DNA of 64,000 bases, taken from the NCBI RefSeq assembly GCF_014145335.1, contig NZ_JACIVI010000004.1, positions 1 to 64,000 of the forward strand, written 5' to 3'. How positions within the stretch are numbered: position 1 is the stretch's first letter; every line of letters starts with the position of its first letter. Under the pieces are notes generated by a model. It was not told the DNA's origin. It worked only from the letters and a program-made list of their open reading frames with translations, and searched no databases. This DNA is from Aquariibacter albus. Lineage in GTDB: Bacteria; Pseudomonadota; Gammaproteobacteria; Burkholderiales; Burkholderiaceae_C. The position numbers and the translations under genes were made by a program. Shown here piece by piece: positions 41,418 through 51,027 of the stretch.

Positions 41418-42991
41418 GGCATGCGCTGCGGCTCGCGTTCATCGCGCTGACCGCCCTCCGCTTCGGGCTGGACCAGCTCGTCCTCGGCAGCCTGCCGCAT
41501 CCGGGCCTGCGTCTGCTGGGTCGCCTCGTGCGGCTGGGCCGGCGTTTCGATGCGCCGCGCGGCGAGCGCCTGCGCCAGGCCCTGGAGCGACTCGGGCCGA
41601 TCTTCGTCAAGTTCGGCCAGGTGCTGTCCACCCGCCGCGACCTGCTGCCGCCGGACGTGGCCGACGAGCTGGCGCGTCTGCAGGACCGTGTGCCGCCCAT
41701 TCCCAGCGAGCAGGCCCGTGCCCTGGTCGAAGCCGCCTACGGCCGGCCGGTCGAACAGGTCTTCGCGCACTTCGAGCGCGAGCCGGTGGCCAGCGCCTCG
41801 ATCGCCCAGGTGCATTTCGCCCGGCTGCACGACGGCCGCGAGCTTGCGGTCAAGGTGCTGCGGCCGGGCATCCTGGAGGTCATCGATTCCGACCTGGCGC
41901 TGCTGCGCAGCGCGGCCCGCTGGATCGAGCGCCTCAGCGCGGACGGCCGGCGCCTGAAGCCGCGCGAGGTCGTCGCCGAATTCGACAAGTACCTGCACGA
42001 CGAGCTGGACCTGGTCCGCGAGGCATCCTGCGCCGCCCAGCTGCGTCGCAACATGGAGGGCCTGAACCTGGTGCTGGTGCCCGAGATGCACTGGGACCTG
42101 TGCACGCCGACGGTGCTGGTCATGCAGCGCATGCACGGTGTGCCGATCAGCCAGGTCGAGCGTCTGCGCGCGGCCGGGGTCGATTTCAAGAAGCTCGCCC
42201 GCGACGGCGTGACCATCTTTTTCACCCAGGTCTTCCGCGACGGCTTCTTCCATGCCGACATGCACCCCGGCAACATCCAGGTCAGCCTGGCGCCGGCCAC
42301 CTTCGGCCGCTACATCGCGCTGGACTTCGGGATCATCGGCACGCTCACCGAGACCGACAAGGACTACCTCGCGCAGAACTTCATCGCCTTCTTCCGCCGC
42401 GACTACAAGCGTGTGGCCGAGCTGCACGTGGAGAGCGGCTGGGTGCCGGCGGCCACCCGCATCGACGAGCTGGAGGGCGCGATCCGCGCCGTCTGCGAAC
42501 CCTATTTCGACCGGCCGCTCAAGGAGATCTCGCTCGGCCTGGTGCTGATGCGCCTGTTCCAGACCTCGCGCCGCTTCAATGTCGAGATCCAGCCGCAGCT
42601 CGTGCTGCTGCAGAAGACCCTGCTGAACATCGAGGGCCTGGGCCGCCAGCTCGACCCGGACCTGGACCTGTGGAGCACCGCCAAGCCCTTCCTCGAACGC
42701 TGGATGAACGAGCAGGTCGGCTGGCGCGGCCTGCTGGAGCGCCTCAAGGACGAGGCCCCGCGCTACGCCCGCATGCTGCCCGAGCTGCCCCGCCTGGTGC
42801 ACGAGGCCCTGGCCGCCCAGACCCAGCAGGCCCGCGAGCTGGCCGAGCAGCGCCAGCAGATGGCCCTGCTGCTGCGCGAGCAGCGGCGCAGCCACCGCCT
42901 GCTGCAGGCCGCCGTCTACACCCTGCTGGGCTTCGGTCTGGGCGGGCTGGCCACCCTGATCCTGCAGCGCCTCCTGAGCCCGCCGCTCTGA
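41414..42991 (+). CDS. ubiB: UbiB, atypical kinase-like ubiquinone biosynthesis protein
   Basis: A 525-residue ABC1/UbiB protein. It has the family signature [20 protein letters not shown] (KxGQ), the Ala-rich nucleotide loop ([14 protein letters not shown]), VKVLRPGI (Lys), the catalytic HADMHPGN and DFGIIG. A C-terminal membrane helix pair ([20 protein letters not shown]) anchors it. It supports ubiquinone synthesis, with ATPase activity shown for homologues. The last 60 residues include a Gln/Glu-rich coiled coil. Confidence 0.96.
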   Translation: MRHALRLAFIALTALRFGLDQLVLGSLPHPGLRLLGRLVRLGRRFDAPRGERLRQALERLGPIFVKFGQVLSTRRDLLPPDVADELARLQDRVPPIPSEQARALVEAAYGRPVEQVFAHFEREPVASASIAQVHFARLHDGRELAVKVLRPGILEVIDSDLALLRSAARWIERLSADGRRLKPREVVAEFDKYLHDELDLVREASCAAQLRRNMEGLNLVLVPEMHWDLCTPTVLVMQRMHGVPISQVERLRAAGVDFKKLARDGVTIFFTQVFRDGFFHADMHPGNIQVSLAPATFGRYIALDFGIIGTLTETDKDYLAQNFIAFFRRDYKRVAELHVESGWVPAATRIDELEGAIRAVCEPYFDRPLKEISLGLVLMRLFQTSRRFNVEIQPQLVLLQKTLLNIEGLGRQLDPDLDLWSTAKPFLERWMNEQVGWRGLLERLKDEAPRYARMLPELPRLVHEALAAQTQQARELAEQRQQMALLLREQRRSHRLLQAAVYTLLGFGLGGLATLILQRLLSPPL

Positions 42992-43120
42992 GCCCGGGGC
43001 CGCCCGCCGCGGCCGGAGCCCGGTCGGCACGGACCTTGCGCCCATAATTCGGCGCCCCCCGGAGGCCTGTCCGGCTCCCTGGGGATCCGCCGCACCGTCC
43101 GCAGCCGACCCCCTGCCGCC

Positions 43121-44569
43121 ATGAACACGATGCTGATCGGCGCCATCGCGCTCTATCTCCTTCTGACCGTCGTCGTGGGCCTGCTGGCTGCGCGTCGCGT
43201 GCACAGCGCCAAGGACTTCGCCCTGGCCGGTCGCAGCCTGCCGCTCTACGTGGTGGTGGCCACCACCTTCGCCACCTGGTTCGGCTCGGAGCTGGTGCTG
43301 GGCGTCAGCGCCAAGTTCGTGGAGGGCGGCTTCAACGCGGTGATCGAGGACCCGGTCGGCTCCTCCTTCTGCCTGATCCTGGTGGGCCTGTTCTTCGCGC
43401 GCAAGCTCTACAAGAAGACCCTGCTGACCATCGGCGACTACTACCGCCAGCGCTTCGGCCCGGCCGTCGAAGGCCTGTGCTCGCTGATGATCCTGCTGAG
43501 CTACCTGGGCTGGGTGGCCGCGCAGATCACTGCCCTGGGTCTGGTCTTCAACCTGCTCAGCGACGGCGCCATCCCGGTGCTGGCCGGCATGGCCATCGGC
43601 ACCGGCGTCGTGCTGGTCTACACCCTGTTCGGCGGCATGTGGTCGGTGGCCATGACCGACCTGGTGCAGATGATCGTCATCGTCCTGGGCCTGGTGGCCA
43701 TCGCCGTGATGGCCGCCGATCTGGCTGGCGGCACCGACCGGGTGCTCGCCGTCGCCACCGAGCGCGATCTCTTCCGCTTCCTGCCCGAGCCGAGCGCGCA
43801 CGACTGGCTGTTCTTCGTCGGCGCGGCCGTCACGCTGATGTTCGGCTCCATCCCGCAGCAGGACGTCTTCCAGCGCGTGATGGCCGCCAAGGATGCCGAC
43901 ACGGCCGCGCGCGGCCCCGTGCTCGGCGGCCTGCTCTACCTGCTGGTCGGCCTGGTGCCGATGTTCATCGTGACGAGCGCCCTGCTGGTCATGCCCGAGG
44001 AAGCGACCGCGCTGCTGGCCGACGATCCGCAGAAGATCCTGCCGACGCTGATCCTGCAGCACATGCCGCTGGTGGCCCAGGTCTTCTTCTTCGGCGCGCT
44101 GCTGTCGGCCATCATGTCGACCGCCTCGGCGACGCTGCTGGCCCCCTCGACCATCTTTGTCGAGAACGTGCTGCGCCATCTGCGGCCGGGCATGGACGAC
44201 GCGACCCTGCTGCGCACCCTGCGCGTCACCGTGGTCGGTTTCACCGCGCTGGTCTTCGCCTATGCGGTCTTCGTCGAGGGCACGCCGATCTACGACATGG
44301 TGGCCAGCGCCTACCAGATCACCCTGGCCGGCGCCTTCGTGCCCCTGGTGGCCGGTCTGTACTGGAAGCGCGCGACCACGCAGGGCGCGCTGCTGTCCAT
44401 CGTGCTGGGCATCGGCCTGTGGGCGGTGTTCACCTTCGTCGGCGACCTTGGCGAGCACTTCCCGGCCCAGCTGGCGGGCCTGGGCGCGGGCGTGCTCGGC
44501 ATGGTGCTGGGCTCGCTGCTGCCGCAAGGGGTGCGCGACAAGCACGAGAAGCCCCACGACGTGGTCTGA
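43121..44569 (+). CDS. Sodium:solute symporter (SSS family)
   Basis: A 482-residue protein with about 13 membrane segments in the LeuT-like arrangement. SAKDFALAGRSLPLYVVVAT and TTFATWFGSELVLGVSAKFV at the start, and ALLSAIMSTASATLLAPSTI later (conserved Na+-site Ser/Thr), mark the SSS family. The substrate is unknown; related proteins carry proline, pantothenate or other organic solutes. Neighbouring genes give no clue. Confidence 0.9.
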   Translation: MNTMLIGAIALYLLLTVVVGLLAARRVHSAKDFALAGRSLPLYVVVATTFATWFGSELVLGVSAKFVEGGFNAVIEDPVGSSFCLILVGLFFARKLYKKTLLTIGDYYRQRFGPAVEGLCSLMILLSYLGWVAAQITALGLVFNLLSDGAIPVLAGMAIGTGVVLVYTLFGGMWSVAMTDLVQMIVIVLGLVAIAVMAADLAGGTDRVLAVATERDLFRFLPEPSAHDWLFFVGAAVTLMFGSIPQQDVFQRVMAAKDADTAARGPVLGGLLYLLVGLVPMFIVTSALLVMPEEATALLADDPQKILPTLILQHMPLVAQVFFFGALLSAIMSTASATLLAPSTIFVENVLRHLRPGMDDATLLRTLRVTVVGFTALVFAYAVFVEGTPIYDMVASAYQITLAGAFVPLVAGLYWKRATTQGALLSIVLGIGLWAVFTFVGDLGEHFPAQLAGLGAGVLGMVLGSLLPQGVRDKHEKPHDVV

Positions 44570-44702
44570 GCCTGTCGTGGGAGGCCCGGCCGCTGCGCGG
44601 CAGGGCCGGAGCCCGGCTCCTATACTTGTGGGTTGCATTGCCCAGGCAGGGGTGAATCCAAGCGTCCCTGCCGTCCACGATTCACGCGCAAGGACCCCCC
44701 CC

Positions 44703-45056
44703 ATGCCGATCTACGCCTACCGCTGCGAAGCCTGCGGCCACGCGCAGGACGTGCTGCAGAAGATCTCCGACCCCCTGCTGAGCACCTGCCCCGCCTGCGG
44801 GGCCGAGGCCTACCGCAAGCAGGTCACCGCCGCCGGCTTCCAGCTCAAGGGCTCGGGCTGGTACGTGACCGATTTCCGCAATGGCGGCGGGGCCACGGCC
44901 ACCGCCGCGCCCGCCGCGACCCCGCCCGCAGCGGCCGCGGCCGGCACGGCAGCCGCCGCGCCGGCCCCTGCGCCCGCAGCCGCCACGGGTGGCGAGGGCA
45001 GCGGCGCAGCGTCCGGCCCGTCCACGGCCTGCGGCGGTTCCTGCGCCTGTCATTGA
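44703..45056 (+). CDS. FmdB-family zinc-ribbon protein
   Basis: A 117-residue protein. The N-terminal zinc ribbon (MPIYAYRCEACGHAQDVLQK and CPACGAEAYRK) is followed by FQLKGSGWYVTDFRNG, typical of FmdB/CxxC-CxxC regulatory-type proteins. The C-terminal half is an Ala/Pro/Thr-rich low-complexity stretch ending CGGSCACH, perhaps a second metal site. The function is not established. The family is often found before DUF502 and aspS, as here. Confidence 0.9.
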   Translation: MPIYAYRCEACGHAQDVLQKISDPLLSTCPACGAEAYRKQVTAAGFQLKGSGWYVTDFRNGGGATATAAPAATPPAAAAAGTAAAAPAPAPAAATGGEGSGAASGPSTACGGSCACH

Positions 45057-45120
45057 GCCGCGTCCGGCCGGTCCGGCGGATCCCCTGTCCCGCTGCCGTG
45101 ACCCGGCCCCGATCGCACGC

Positions 45121-45771
45121 ATGAAAAAGTACCTCATCGCCGGCCTGCTGGTCTGGCTTCCGCTGGCGATCACCGTCGCGGTGCTCGTCTGGGCCCTGGG
45201 CCTGGTCGACGGCGTGTTCGGCGGTTTCGTCAACGCCGCCTCGCGGGTGCTGCCCGAGGGGGCGGTCGCGGTGCTTCGGCAGCTTGATGCGGTACCGGGC
45301 GTCGGCCTGCTGGCCATGCTGGCCGTGCTGCTGCTGACCGGCGTGGCCGTGACCAACTACATCGGCCAGTGGTCGCTGCGGCAGTGGGATCGGCTGCTCG
45401 GCCACATCCCGATCGTCAAGTCGGTCTACAGCTCGGTCAAGCAGGTCTCGGACACGCTGTTCTCCAGCAGCGGGAATGCCTTCCGCGAAGCGGTGCTGGT
45501 CGAGTACCCGCGCCGCGGGGCCTGGACCATCGCCTTCGTGACCGGCCAGCCGGCCGGCGAGCTCGTCTGCCACCTGCCCGCCGAGCCGCATGTCAGCCTC
45601 TATGTGCCGACCACGCCCAACCCGACCTCCGGCTTCTACCTGATCGTGCCGCGCTCCGAGGTCAAGCCCCTGGCCATGGACGTGGACGCGGCGCTCAAGC
45701 ACATCATCTCGATGGGCGTCGTCGCGCCCCCCGAAGTCGCGGCCTCGGCTGCCCTGCCGCCGGCGGCCTGA
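45121..45771 (+). CDS. DUF502 inner-membrane protein
   Basis: A 216-residue DUF502 protein. Two membrane helices (LIAGLLVWLPLAITVAVLVW; LLAMLAVLLLTGVAVTNYIG) are followed by HIPIVKSVYSSVKQVSDTLF and VEYPRRGAWTIAFVTG, the family signature. The role is unknown. It is placed between the FmdB protein and aspS, a conserved beta-proteobacterial order. Confidence 0.92.
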   Translation: MKKYLIAGLLVWLPLAITVAVLVWALGLVDGVFGGFVNAASRVLPEGAVAVLRQLDAVPGVGLLAMLAVLLLTGVAVTNYIGQWSLRQWDRLLGHIPIVKSVYSSVKQVSDTLFSSSGNAFREAVLVEYPRRGAWTIAFVTGQPAGELVCHLPAEPHVSLYVPTTPNPTSGFYLIVPRSEVKPLAMDVDAALKHIISMGVVAPPEVAASAALPPAA

Positions 45772-45837
45772 GCCGGCCGGCCTGCCCCCTTTTCGACGCG
45801 CCGCCCGAGCGGCCCGCATTTTCCGGAGACATCCCGC

Positions 45838-47628
45838 ATGCGCACCACCTACTGCGGCCTCGTCAGCGACGCGCTGCTCGGCCAGACCGTCACCCTGATG
45901 GGCTGGGCCCACCGCCGCCGCGACCATGGCGGCGTGATCTTCATCGACCTGCGCGACCGCGAAGGCCTGGTCCAGATCGTCTGCGACCCGGACCGCGCCG
46001 AGCAGTTCGCCACCGCCGAAGGCGTGCGCAACGAGTTCTGTCTCAAAGTCGTCGGCAAGGTCCGCGCCCGGCCGGCCGGCACCGAGAACGCCAACCTGGT
46101 CAGCGGCAAGATCGAGGTGCTCTGCCATGAGCTGGAGGTGCTCAACCCCAGCGTCACGCCGCCCTTCCAGCTCGACGACGAGAACCTCAGCGAGACGGTG
46201 CGCCTGACGCATCGCGTGCTGGACCTGCGCCGCCCGCAGATGCAGAAGAACCTGATGCTGCGCTACCGCGTGGCGATGGAGGTGCGCAAGTACCTCGACG
46301 AGCACGGCTTCGTCGACATCGAGACGCCCATGCTCACCAAGAGCACGCCCGAGGGCGCGCGCGACTACCTGGTGCCCAGCCGCGTGCACGACGGCCAGTT
46401 CTTCGCGCTGCCGCAGTCGCCCCAGCTCTTCAAGCAGCTGCTGATGGTCGCGGGCTTCGACCGCTACTACCAGATCACCAAGTGCTTCCGCGACGAGGAC
46501 CTGCGCGCCGATCGCCAGCCCGAGTTCACGCAGATCGACATCGAGACCTCCTTCCTGACCGAGGTCGAGATCCGCGCGATGTTCGAGGGCATGATCCGCC
46601 ACGTCTTCCGCAAGGCCATGGACGTGGAGCTGGGCGACTACCCCGTCATGCCCTACAGCGAGGCGATGCACCGCTTCGGCAGCGACAAGCCCGACCTGCG
46701 CGTGAAGCTTGAGTTCACCGAGCTGACCGAAGTCATGGCCGACGTGGACTTCAAGGTCTTCAGCGGCCCGGCCACCACGCCGGGCGGCCGCGTCGTCGCG
46801 CTGCGCGTGCCGGGGGGCGGCGAGATGTCGCGCGGCGAGATCGACGGCTACACCGAGTTCGTCAAGATCTACGGCGCCAAGGGCCTGGCCTGGATCAAGG
46901 TCAATGACCTGGCCAAGGGCCGCGAGGGCCTGCAGAGTCCCATCGTCAAGAACCTGCACGACCGCGCGATCGAACAGATCCTGGCCCGCAGCGGCGCGCA
47001 GAACGGTGACCTGCTCTTCTTCGGTGCCGACAAGGCCAAGGTGGTCAACGACGCCATCGGCGCCCTGCGCCTGAAGGTCGGCCACAGCGAGTTCGGCAAG
47101 AAGGCCGGCCTCTTCGAGGACCGCTGGGCCCCGCTGTGGGTGGTCGACTTCCCGATGTTCGAGCACGACGACGAGGACGACCGCTGGAACGCCGTGCACC
47201 ACCCCTTCACCGCGCCCAAGGACGGCCACGAGGACTTCATGGTCAGCGACCCGGGCAAGTGCGTGGCCAAGGCCTACGACATGGTGCTCAATGGCTGGGA
47301 GCTGGGCGGCGGTTCGGTGCGGATCCACCGCGCCGACGTGCAGGCCAAGGTCTTCGATGCGCTCAAGATCGGCGCCGAGGACCAGCGCATCAAGTTCGGC
47401 TTCCTGCTGGATGCGCTGCAGTACGGCGCTCCTCCGCACGGCGGTCTGGCCTTCGGCCTGGACCGCCTGGTCACGCTGATGACCAAGGCCGAATCCATCC
47501 GCGACGTCATCGCCTTCCCCAAGACCCAGCGCGCCCAGTGCCTGCTGACCGGCGCCCCCAGCCTGGTCGACGAGAAGCAGCTGCGCGAGCTGCACATCCG
47601 CCTGCGCAATCCGGCAGCCACGGCCTGA
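45838..47628 (+). CDS. aspS: Aspartyl-tRNA synthetase
   Basis: A 596-residue bacterial-type class II synthetase. An N-terminal OB anticodon-binding domain ([20 protein letters not shown]) comes first. The catalytic core has [20 protein letters not shown] (motif 2), the bacterial GAD insertion domain around residues 280-430, and [15 protein letters not shown] (motif 3). It charges tRNA-Asp. GGAGA eight bases before the ATG supports the start. Confidence 0.98.
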   Translation: MRTTYCGLVSDALLGQTVTLMGWAHRRRDHGGVIFIDLRDREGLVQIVCDPDRAEQFATAEGVRNEFCLKVVGKVRARPAGTENANLVSGKIEVLCHELEVLNPSVTPPFQLDDENLSETVRLTHRVLDLRRPQMQKNLMLRYRVAMEVRKYLDEHGFVDIETPMLTKSTPEGARDYLVPSRVHDGQFFALPQSPQLFKQLLMVAGFDRYYQITKCFRDEDLRADRQPEFTQIDIETSFLTEVEIRAMFEGMIRHVFRKAMDVELGDYPVMPYSEAMHRFGSDKPDLRVKLEFTELTEVMADVDFKVFSGPATTPGGRVVALRVPGGGEMSRGEIDGYTEFVKIYGAKGLAWIKVNDLAKGREGLQSPIVKNLHDRAIEQILARSGAQNGDLLFFGADKAKVVNDAIGALRLKVGHSEFGKKAGLFEDRWAPLWVVDFPMFEHDDEDDRWNAVHHPFTAPKDGHEDFMVSDPGKCVAKAYDMVLNGWELGGGSVRIHRADVQAKVFDALKIGAEDQRIKFGFLLDALQYGAPPHGGLAFGLDRLVTLMTKAESIRDVIAFPKTQRAQCLLTGAPSLVDEKQLRELHIRLRNPAATA

Positions 47629-47700
47629 GGTGCCGGCGTCCTGGAGCCTTGCAAGGCCTGATCGCCCGGTGGACGGGCTGCAGGCCCTAAGCTCCTCGGC

Positions 47701-48186
47701 ATGACGAACACGCCCCGCCCGCCCAAGATCCCCGAGTCGGTTCTCGTCATCATCCACACCCCCGCGCTGGAGGTGTTGCTGATCGAGCGGGCCGATGCGC
47801 CGGGCTTCTGGCAGAGCGTGACCGGGTCCAAGGACCGGCCCGACGAGTCCCTGGTCGAGACCTGCGTGCGCGAGGTGGCCGAGGAGACCGGCATCCAGCT
47901 GGGCGCGCCCGGCATTCCGCCGGGTGCGCTGCGTGACTGGGGCCTGTCCAATGTCTACGAGATCTACCCGCGCTGGCGCCACCGCTATGCACCGGGCGTG
48001 ACGCACAACACCGAGCATGTCTTCGGCCTGTGCGTGCCGGCCGGCACGCCGGTGACGCTGAGTCCGCGGGAGCACACCGCCCACGCCTGGCTGCCCTGGC
48101 GCGAGGCGGCCGACCGCTGCTTCTCGCCCAGCAATGCCGAGGCCGTGCTGCAGCTGCCCCGCCTGGCCGCCGGCCCGCCGGCATGA
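47701..48186 (+). CDS. nudB: Dihydroneopterin triphosphate diphosphatase
   Basis: A 161-residue Nudix hydrolase, the second step of folate biosynthesis, removing pyrophosphate from dihydroneopterin triphosphate. The Nudix box reads GSKDRPDESLVETCVREVAE followed by ETGI, with one residue more before the first acidic residue than the consensus. Flanking VLLIERADAPGFWQSVTG and NTEHVFGLCVP match NudB. It is 72 bases after aspS and overlaps the next gene by ATGA. Another folate gene, folE, lies at 55.6 kb. Confidence 0.9.
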   Translation: MTNTPRPPKIPESVLVIIHTPALEVLLIERADAPGFWQSVTGSKDRPDESLVETCVREVAEETGIQLGAPGIPPGALRDWGLSNVYEIYPRWRHRYAPGVTHNTEHVFGLCVPAGTPVTLSPREHTAHAWLPWREAADRCFSPSNAEAVLQLPRLAAGPPA

Positions 48187-49007
48187 GCCTGCCGCCGCTG
48201 GCCTCCAGCCTGCTGCCGCCGGCCATGCGCCGGCCCGAGGGCGGGCGCCTGCTGCGGATCGCGACGTACAACATCCACAAGGGCGTGCGCGGCCTGGGGC
48301 CGGCCAAGCGGCTGGAGATCCACAACCTCGGCGCGGCCGTCGCCGCCTTCGATGCGGACCTGATCGCCTTGCAGGAAGTCCGCCGCCACAACCACCGCGA
48401 GGCCCGCCGCTTCGACCACAGCCGCTTCGGCTGGCCCGCGCAGGAGCAGGCCGACTTCCTCGCCCCGGCCGGCCATGTTGCGGCCTACCGCAGCAATGCC
48501 CGCACCCGGCATGGCGAGCACGGCAATGCCCTGCTCAGCCGACTGCCGATGGGCGAGCCCCTGCACCGCGACCTGTCGGACCACCGCTTCGAGCAGCGCG
48601 GCCTGCTGCAGCTGCCGGTGCAGCTGCCAGGGGGGCACCTGCTGACGGTGGTGGTCGTGCATTTCGGCCTGCACCACGCCGGCCGGCGTCGCCAGGCCGA
48701 GCGCCTGATCGCCCACCTGGCCGAAACGGCGCCGCAGGGCCCGCTGCTCGTGGCCGGCGATTTCAACGACTGGGGCGAGAAACTCGACCCGGTCTTTGCC
48801 GCCGCCGGCCTGCAGCGCGCGCGCGCGCCCGACGGCGCACGACGCGCGACCTTCCCCTCGATCGCACCGATCTTCGCGCTCGACCGCTTCTACGCGCGGG
48901 GCCTGCGCTGCCGGGCCCTGCATGTGCCGCGCGGCCTGGCCTGGGCGCGGATGTCGGATCACCTGCCGCTGGTGGCCGATTTCGAGGCCCCGGCCCCGGG
49001 CGGCTGA
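48183..49007 (+). CDS. Endonuclease/exonuclease/phosphatase (EEP) family protein
   Basis: A 274-residue EEP-fold hydrolase. The metal and catalytic residues appear in ATYNIHKGV (Asn), ALQEVRRHN (Glu), VVVHFGLHHAGR, LVAGDFNDWGEKLD (Asp/Asn) and MSDHLPLVADFE (Asp-His). EEP enzymes of this kind next to a cardiolipin synthase (clsB) are common in beta- and gamma-proteobacteria and may act in phospholipid metabolism. That link is inference. ATGA overlap with nudB. Confidence 0.9.
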   Translation: MSLPPLASSLLPPAMRRPEGGRLLRIATYNIHKGVRGLGPAKRLEIHNLGAAVAAFDADLIALQEVRRHNHREARRFDHSRFGWPAQEQADFLAPAGHVAAYRSNARTRHGEHGNALLSRLPMGEPLHRDLSDHRFEQRGLLQLPVQLPGGHLLTVVVVHFGLHHAGRRRQAERLIAHLAETAPQGPLLVAGDFNDWGEKLDPVFAAAGLQRARAPDGARRATFPSIAPIFALDRFYARGLRCRALHVPRGLAWARMSDHLPLVADFEAPAPGG

Positions 49008-49018
49008 GGCCGGCTGCG

Positions 49019-50350
49019 ATGGACGCTGCGCAGCCTCCGCGGCCCGACCGGTCGGTCTCGGCGGCAGCCCGCTGGCTGCGTGACCGCCGCTGGTACCTGC
49101 AGCGCCGGCCGCAGGAGGCCGACGGCCACGAGCTGCTGCTGCTGCGGGGCGGCGCGGCCTATTTCGAGGACCTTGTCGCCGCGATCGACCATGCCGTGGC
49201 CGAGGTCTGGGTGGCCAGCTACATCTTCGAGGATCCGGCGGGGGATCCGTCCGCGGCGCGGGTGGCGGCGGCGCTGGCCGCGGCGGCCCGCCGCGGGCTG
49301 CGCGTGCGGGTGGTGGTCGACGGCTTCGGCTCGCGCCGTGCGCTGCCCGGCCTGCGGGCCGTGCTGGAGCCCGCAGGGGTGGATCTGGCCGTCTTCCGGC
49401 CGCTGACCGGCTGGTGGCACTGGCTGCAACCCCGTCAGCTCCGCCGCCTGCACCACAAGCTGGCCGTGGTCGATGGCGCCGTGGCCTGGTGCGGCGGCAT
49501 CAACCTGATCGATGACCACCTGGACCAGCACCATGGCTGGACCGACAGCCCCCGGCTCGACTACGCCCTGCGTCTGCGCGGCCCCGCGGTCGGGCCGATC
49601 GCGCAGACGCTGAGCGCCGTCTGGCATCGCGCCTGGCTGGGCCATGACTGGCGCGACGAGCTGCGTGCCCTCGTGCGCCACCCCCGGCCGGTCGCGCAGA
49701 TGCGCGCGATCTGGCAGCGGCTGCACCCCCCGCGTCGCGGCCTGCGGCGCCCGGCGGCCGAGCCGGCCCCCGGGCGGGCAGGCTTCGTGCTGCGCGACAA
49801 CCTGCGGCAGCGCCGCGCGATCGAGCGGGCCTATCTCGAAGCCCTCGGACGGGCGCGCGACAGCATCGACATCGTCTGCCCCTATTTCTATCCGGGCCGG
49901 GCCTTCCTCCAGGCCCTGCTTGCGGCGGCTGCGCGTGGCGTGCGGGTGCGCCTGCTGCTGCAGGGCAAGGTCGACCTGCCAGTGGCCGCGTGGGCGGCAC
50001 GCGTGCTCTACGAGGAACTGCTCGAGGGCGGCTTGCAGATCTACGAATACACCCCGGCCTTCCTGCATGCCAAGGTCGCGCGGGTCGACGGGGACTGGGC
50101 CACGCTCGGCAGTTCGAACATCGACCCGCTGTCGCTCCTGCTCAATCTGGAGGCCAATGTGGTCGTGCGCGACCCGGACTGCGTTGCCGCGCTTCGTGCC
50201 GGACTCGCGCAGGATTTCGCCGCGGCACGCGAGGTGCATCGGGACGAGCTGTCCGCGCGGCCCCGCTGGCGCTGGGCCCTGCGCCGCCGCCTGATCGCCT
50301 GGCTGACCCGAGCCTATCTGTGGATGGCGGGCGGCCCCGACCGCTCCTGA
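49019..50350 (+). CDS. clsB: Cardiolipin synthase B (phospholipase D superfamily)
   Basis: A 443-residue PLD-fold enzyme with two HKD motifs: HHKLAVVDGAVAWCGGIN (about residue 145) and HAKVARVDGDWATLGSSN (about 350). The ClsB-type features ELLLLRGGAAYFEDLVAAID, YIFEDPAGD and DPLSLLLNLEANVVV are present. No N-terminal membrane helices, as expected for ClsB. It condenses two phosphatidylglycerol molecules or uses alternative donors. It begins 12 bases after the EEP gene. Confidence 0.93.
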   Translation: MDAAQPPRPDRSVSAAARWLRDRRWYLQRRPQEADGHELLLLRGGAAYFEDLVAAIDHAVAEVWVASYIFEDPAGDPSAARVAAALAAAARRGLRVRVVVDGFGSRRALPGLRAVLEPAGVDLAVFRPLTGWWHWLQPRQLRRLHHKLAVVDGAVAWCGGINLIDDHLDQHHGWTDSPRLDYALRLRGPAVGPIAQTLSAVWHRAWLGHDWRDELRALVRHPRPVAQMRAIWQRLHPPRRGLRRPAAEPAPGRAGFVLRDNLRQRRAIERAYLEALGRARDSIDIVCPYFYPGRAFLQALLAAAARGVRVRLLLQGKVDLPVAAWAARVLYEELLEGGLQIYEYTPAFLHAKVARVDGDWATLGSSNIDPLSLLLNLEANVVVRDPDCVAALRAGLAQDFAAAREVHRDELSARPRWRWALRRRLIAWLTRAYLWMAGGPDRS

Positions 50351-50427
50351 GCCGGCTCGCGCTGGATGCCCGCTCGCCCTGCGACTAGCATGCCGAGCCA
50401 TTCCTTCCCGCCCCGCATCGCCCGACC

Positions 50428-50964
50428 ATGAGCCCCCCGAAAGCGTCTTCCCCCGATGCCGCCGCTCCGGCCGCCTGGTGGAGCAGCCTGCCCGGCATCC
50501 TGACCGCGCTGGCCGGCCTGGTGACGGCCGTTGCCGGACTGCTCACCGTGCTGAGGGCGGGCCCCGCGGATCCGACGCCGACGCCGACGCCGACCCCGCC
50601 CCCGGCCGCCCCGGTCGCCCAGCCGCCGGCTGCGCCCGCGCCGACGGCGCCGCCGCCCGTCGCGCCGGTTCCGGTCGGCGTGGCACGGCTTCCGCTCGCC
50701 AGCGCCCCCCGCCCTGCCGCGCTGCTCGAAGAGCGTGCGCAGCCGCTGACCGCGATCCGCCTGAGCGTCGAGGTCCGCGATCCCGACGGGCACAGCAATC
50801 TGCGCGAGGGGCCCGGCACGCAGACCCCGGTGATCGGCCGGGTCGACAGCGGCCAGCGCGTCACGCTGCTCGGGCGCAGCGGCAGCTGGTGGAAGGTGCG
50901 GACCGCCGACGGCCGCGAAGGCTATCTGCACGGCAGCCGGCTGCCGGACGCGCCGGGATCCTGA
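50428..50964 (+). CDS. Membrane-anchored SH3-domain protein
   Basis: A 178-residue protein. One N-terminal membrane helix (LPGILTALAGLVTAVAGLLT) is followed by a long Pro/Ala linker containing a TPTPTPTPPP repeat (repeated gacgcc units near 50574-50596). A bacterial SH3_3 domain comes last (NLREGPGTQTPVIGRVDSGQ then GSWWKVRTADGREGYLHGSR). Such domains typically bind peptidoglycan in the periplasm. It is not linked to a recognisable operon partner. The specific function is unknown. Confidence 0.82.
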   Translation: MSPPKASSPDAAAPAAWWSSLPGILTALAGLVTAVAGLLTVLRAGPADPTPTPTPTPPPAAPVAQPPAAPAPTAPPPVAPVPVGVARLPLASAPRPAALLEERAQPLTAIRLSVEVRDPDGHSNLREGPGTQTPVIGRVDSGQRVTLLGRSGSWWKVRTADGREGYLHGSRLPDAPGS

Positions 50965-51027
50965 GGGCCAGGCCACCGTGCCCGCCGCGGCACGCCATGG
51001 CTCCCGCAGGGAGCCGACAAGGGAGCA

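Noticed and set aside
41126-48084. Two giant minus-strand frames (about 1190 and 1080 codons) across ubiB, the symporter, aspS and nudB
   Set aside because: They span several well-supported plus-strand genes and show only Gln/Ala/Gly/His/Arg repeats from codon complementarity.
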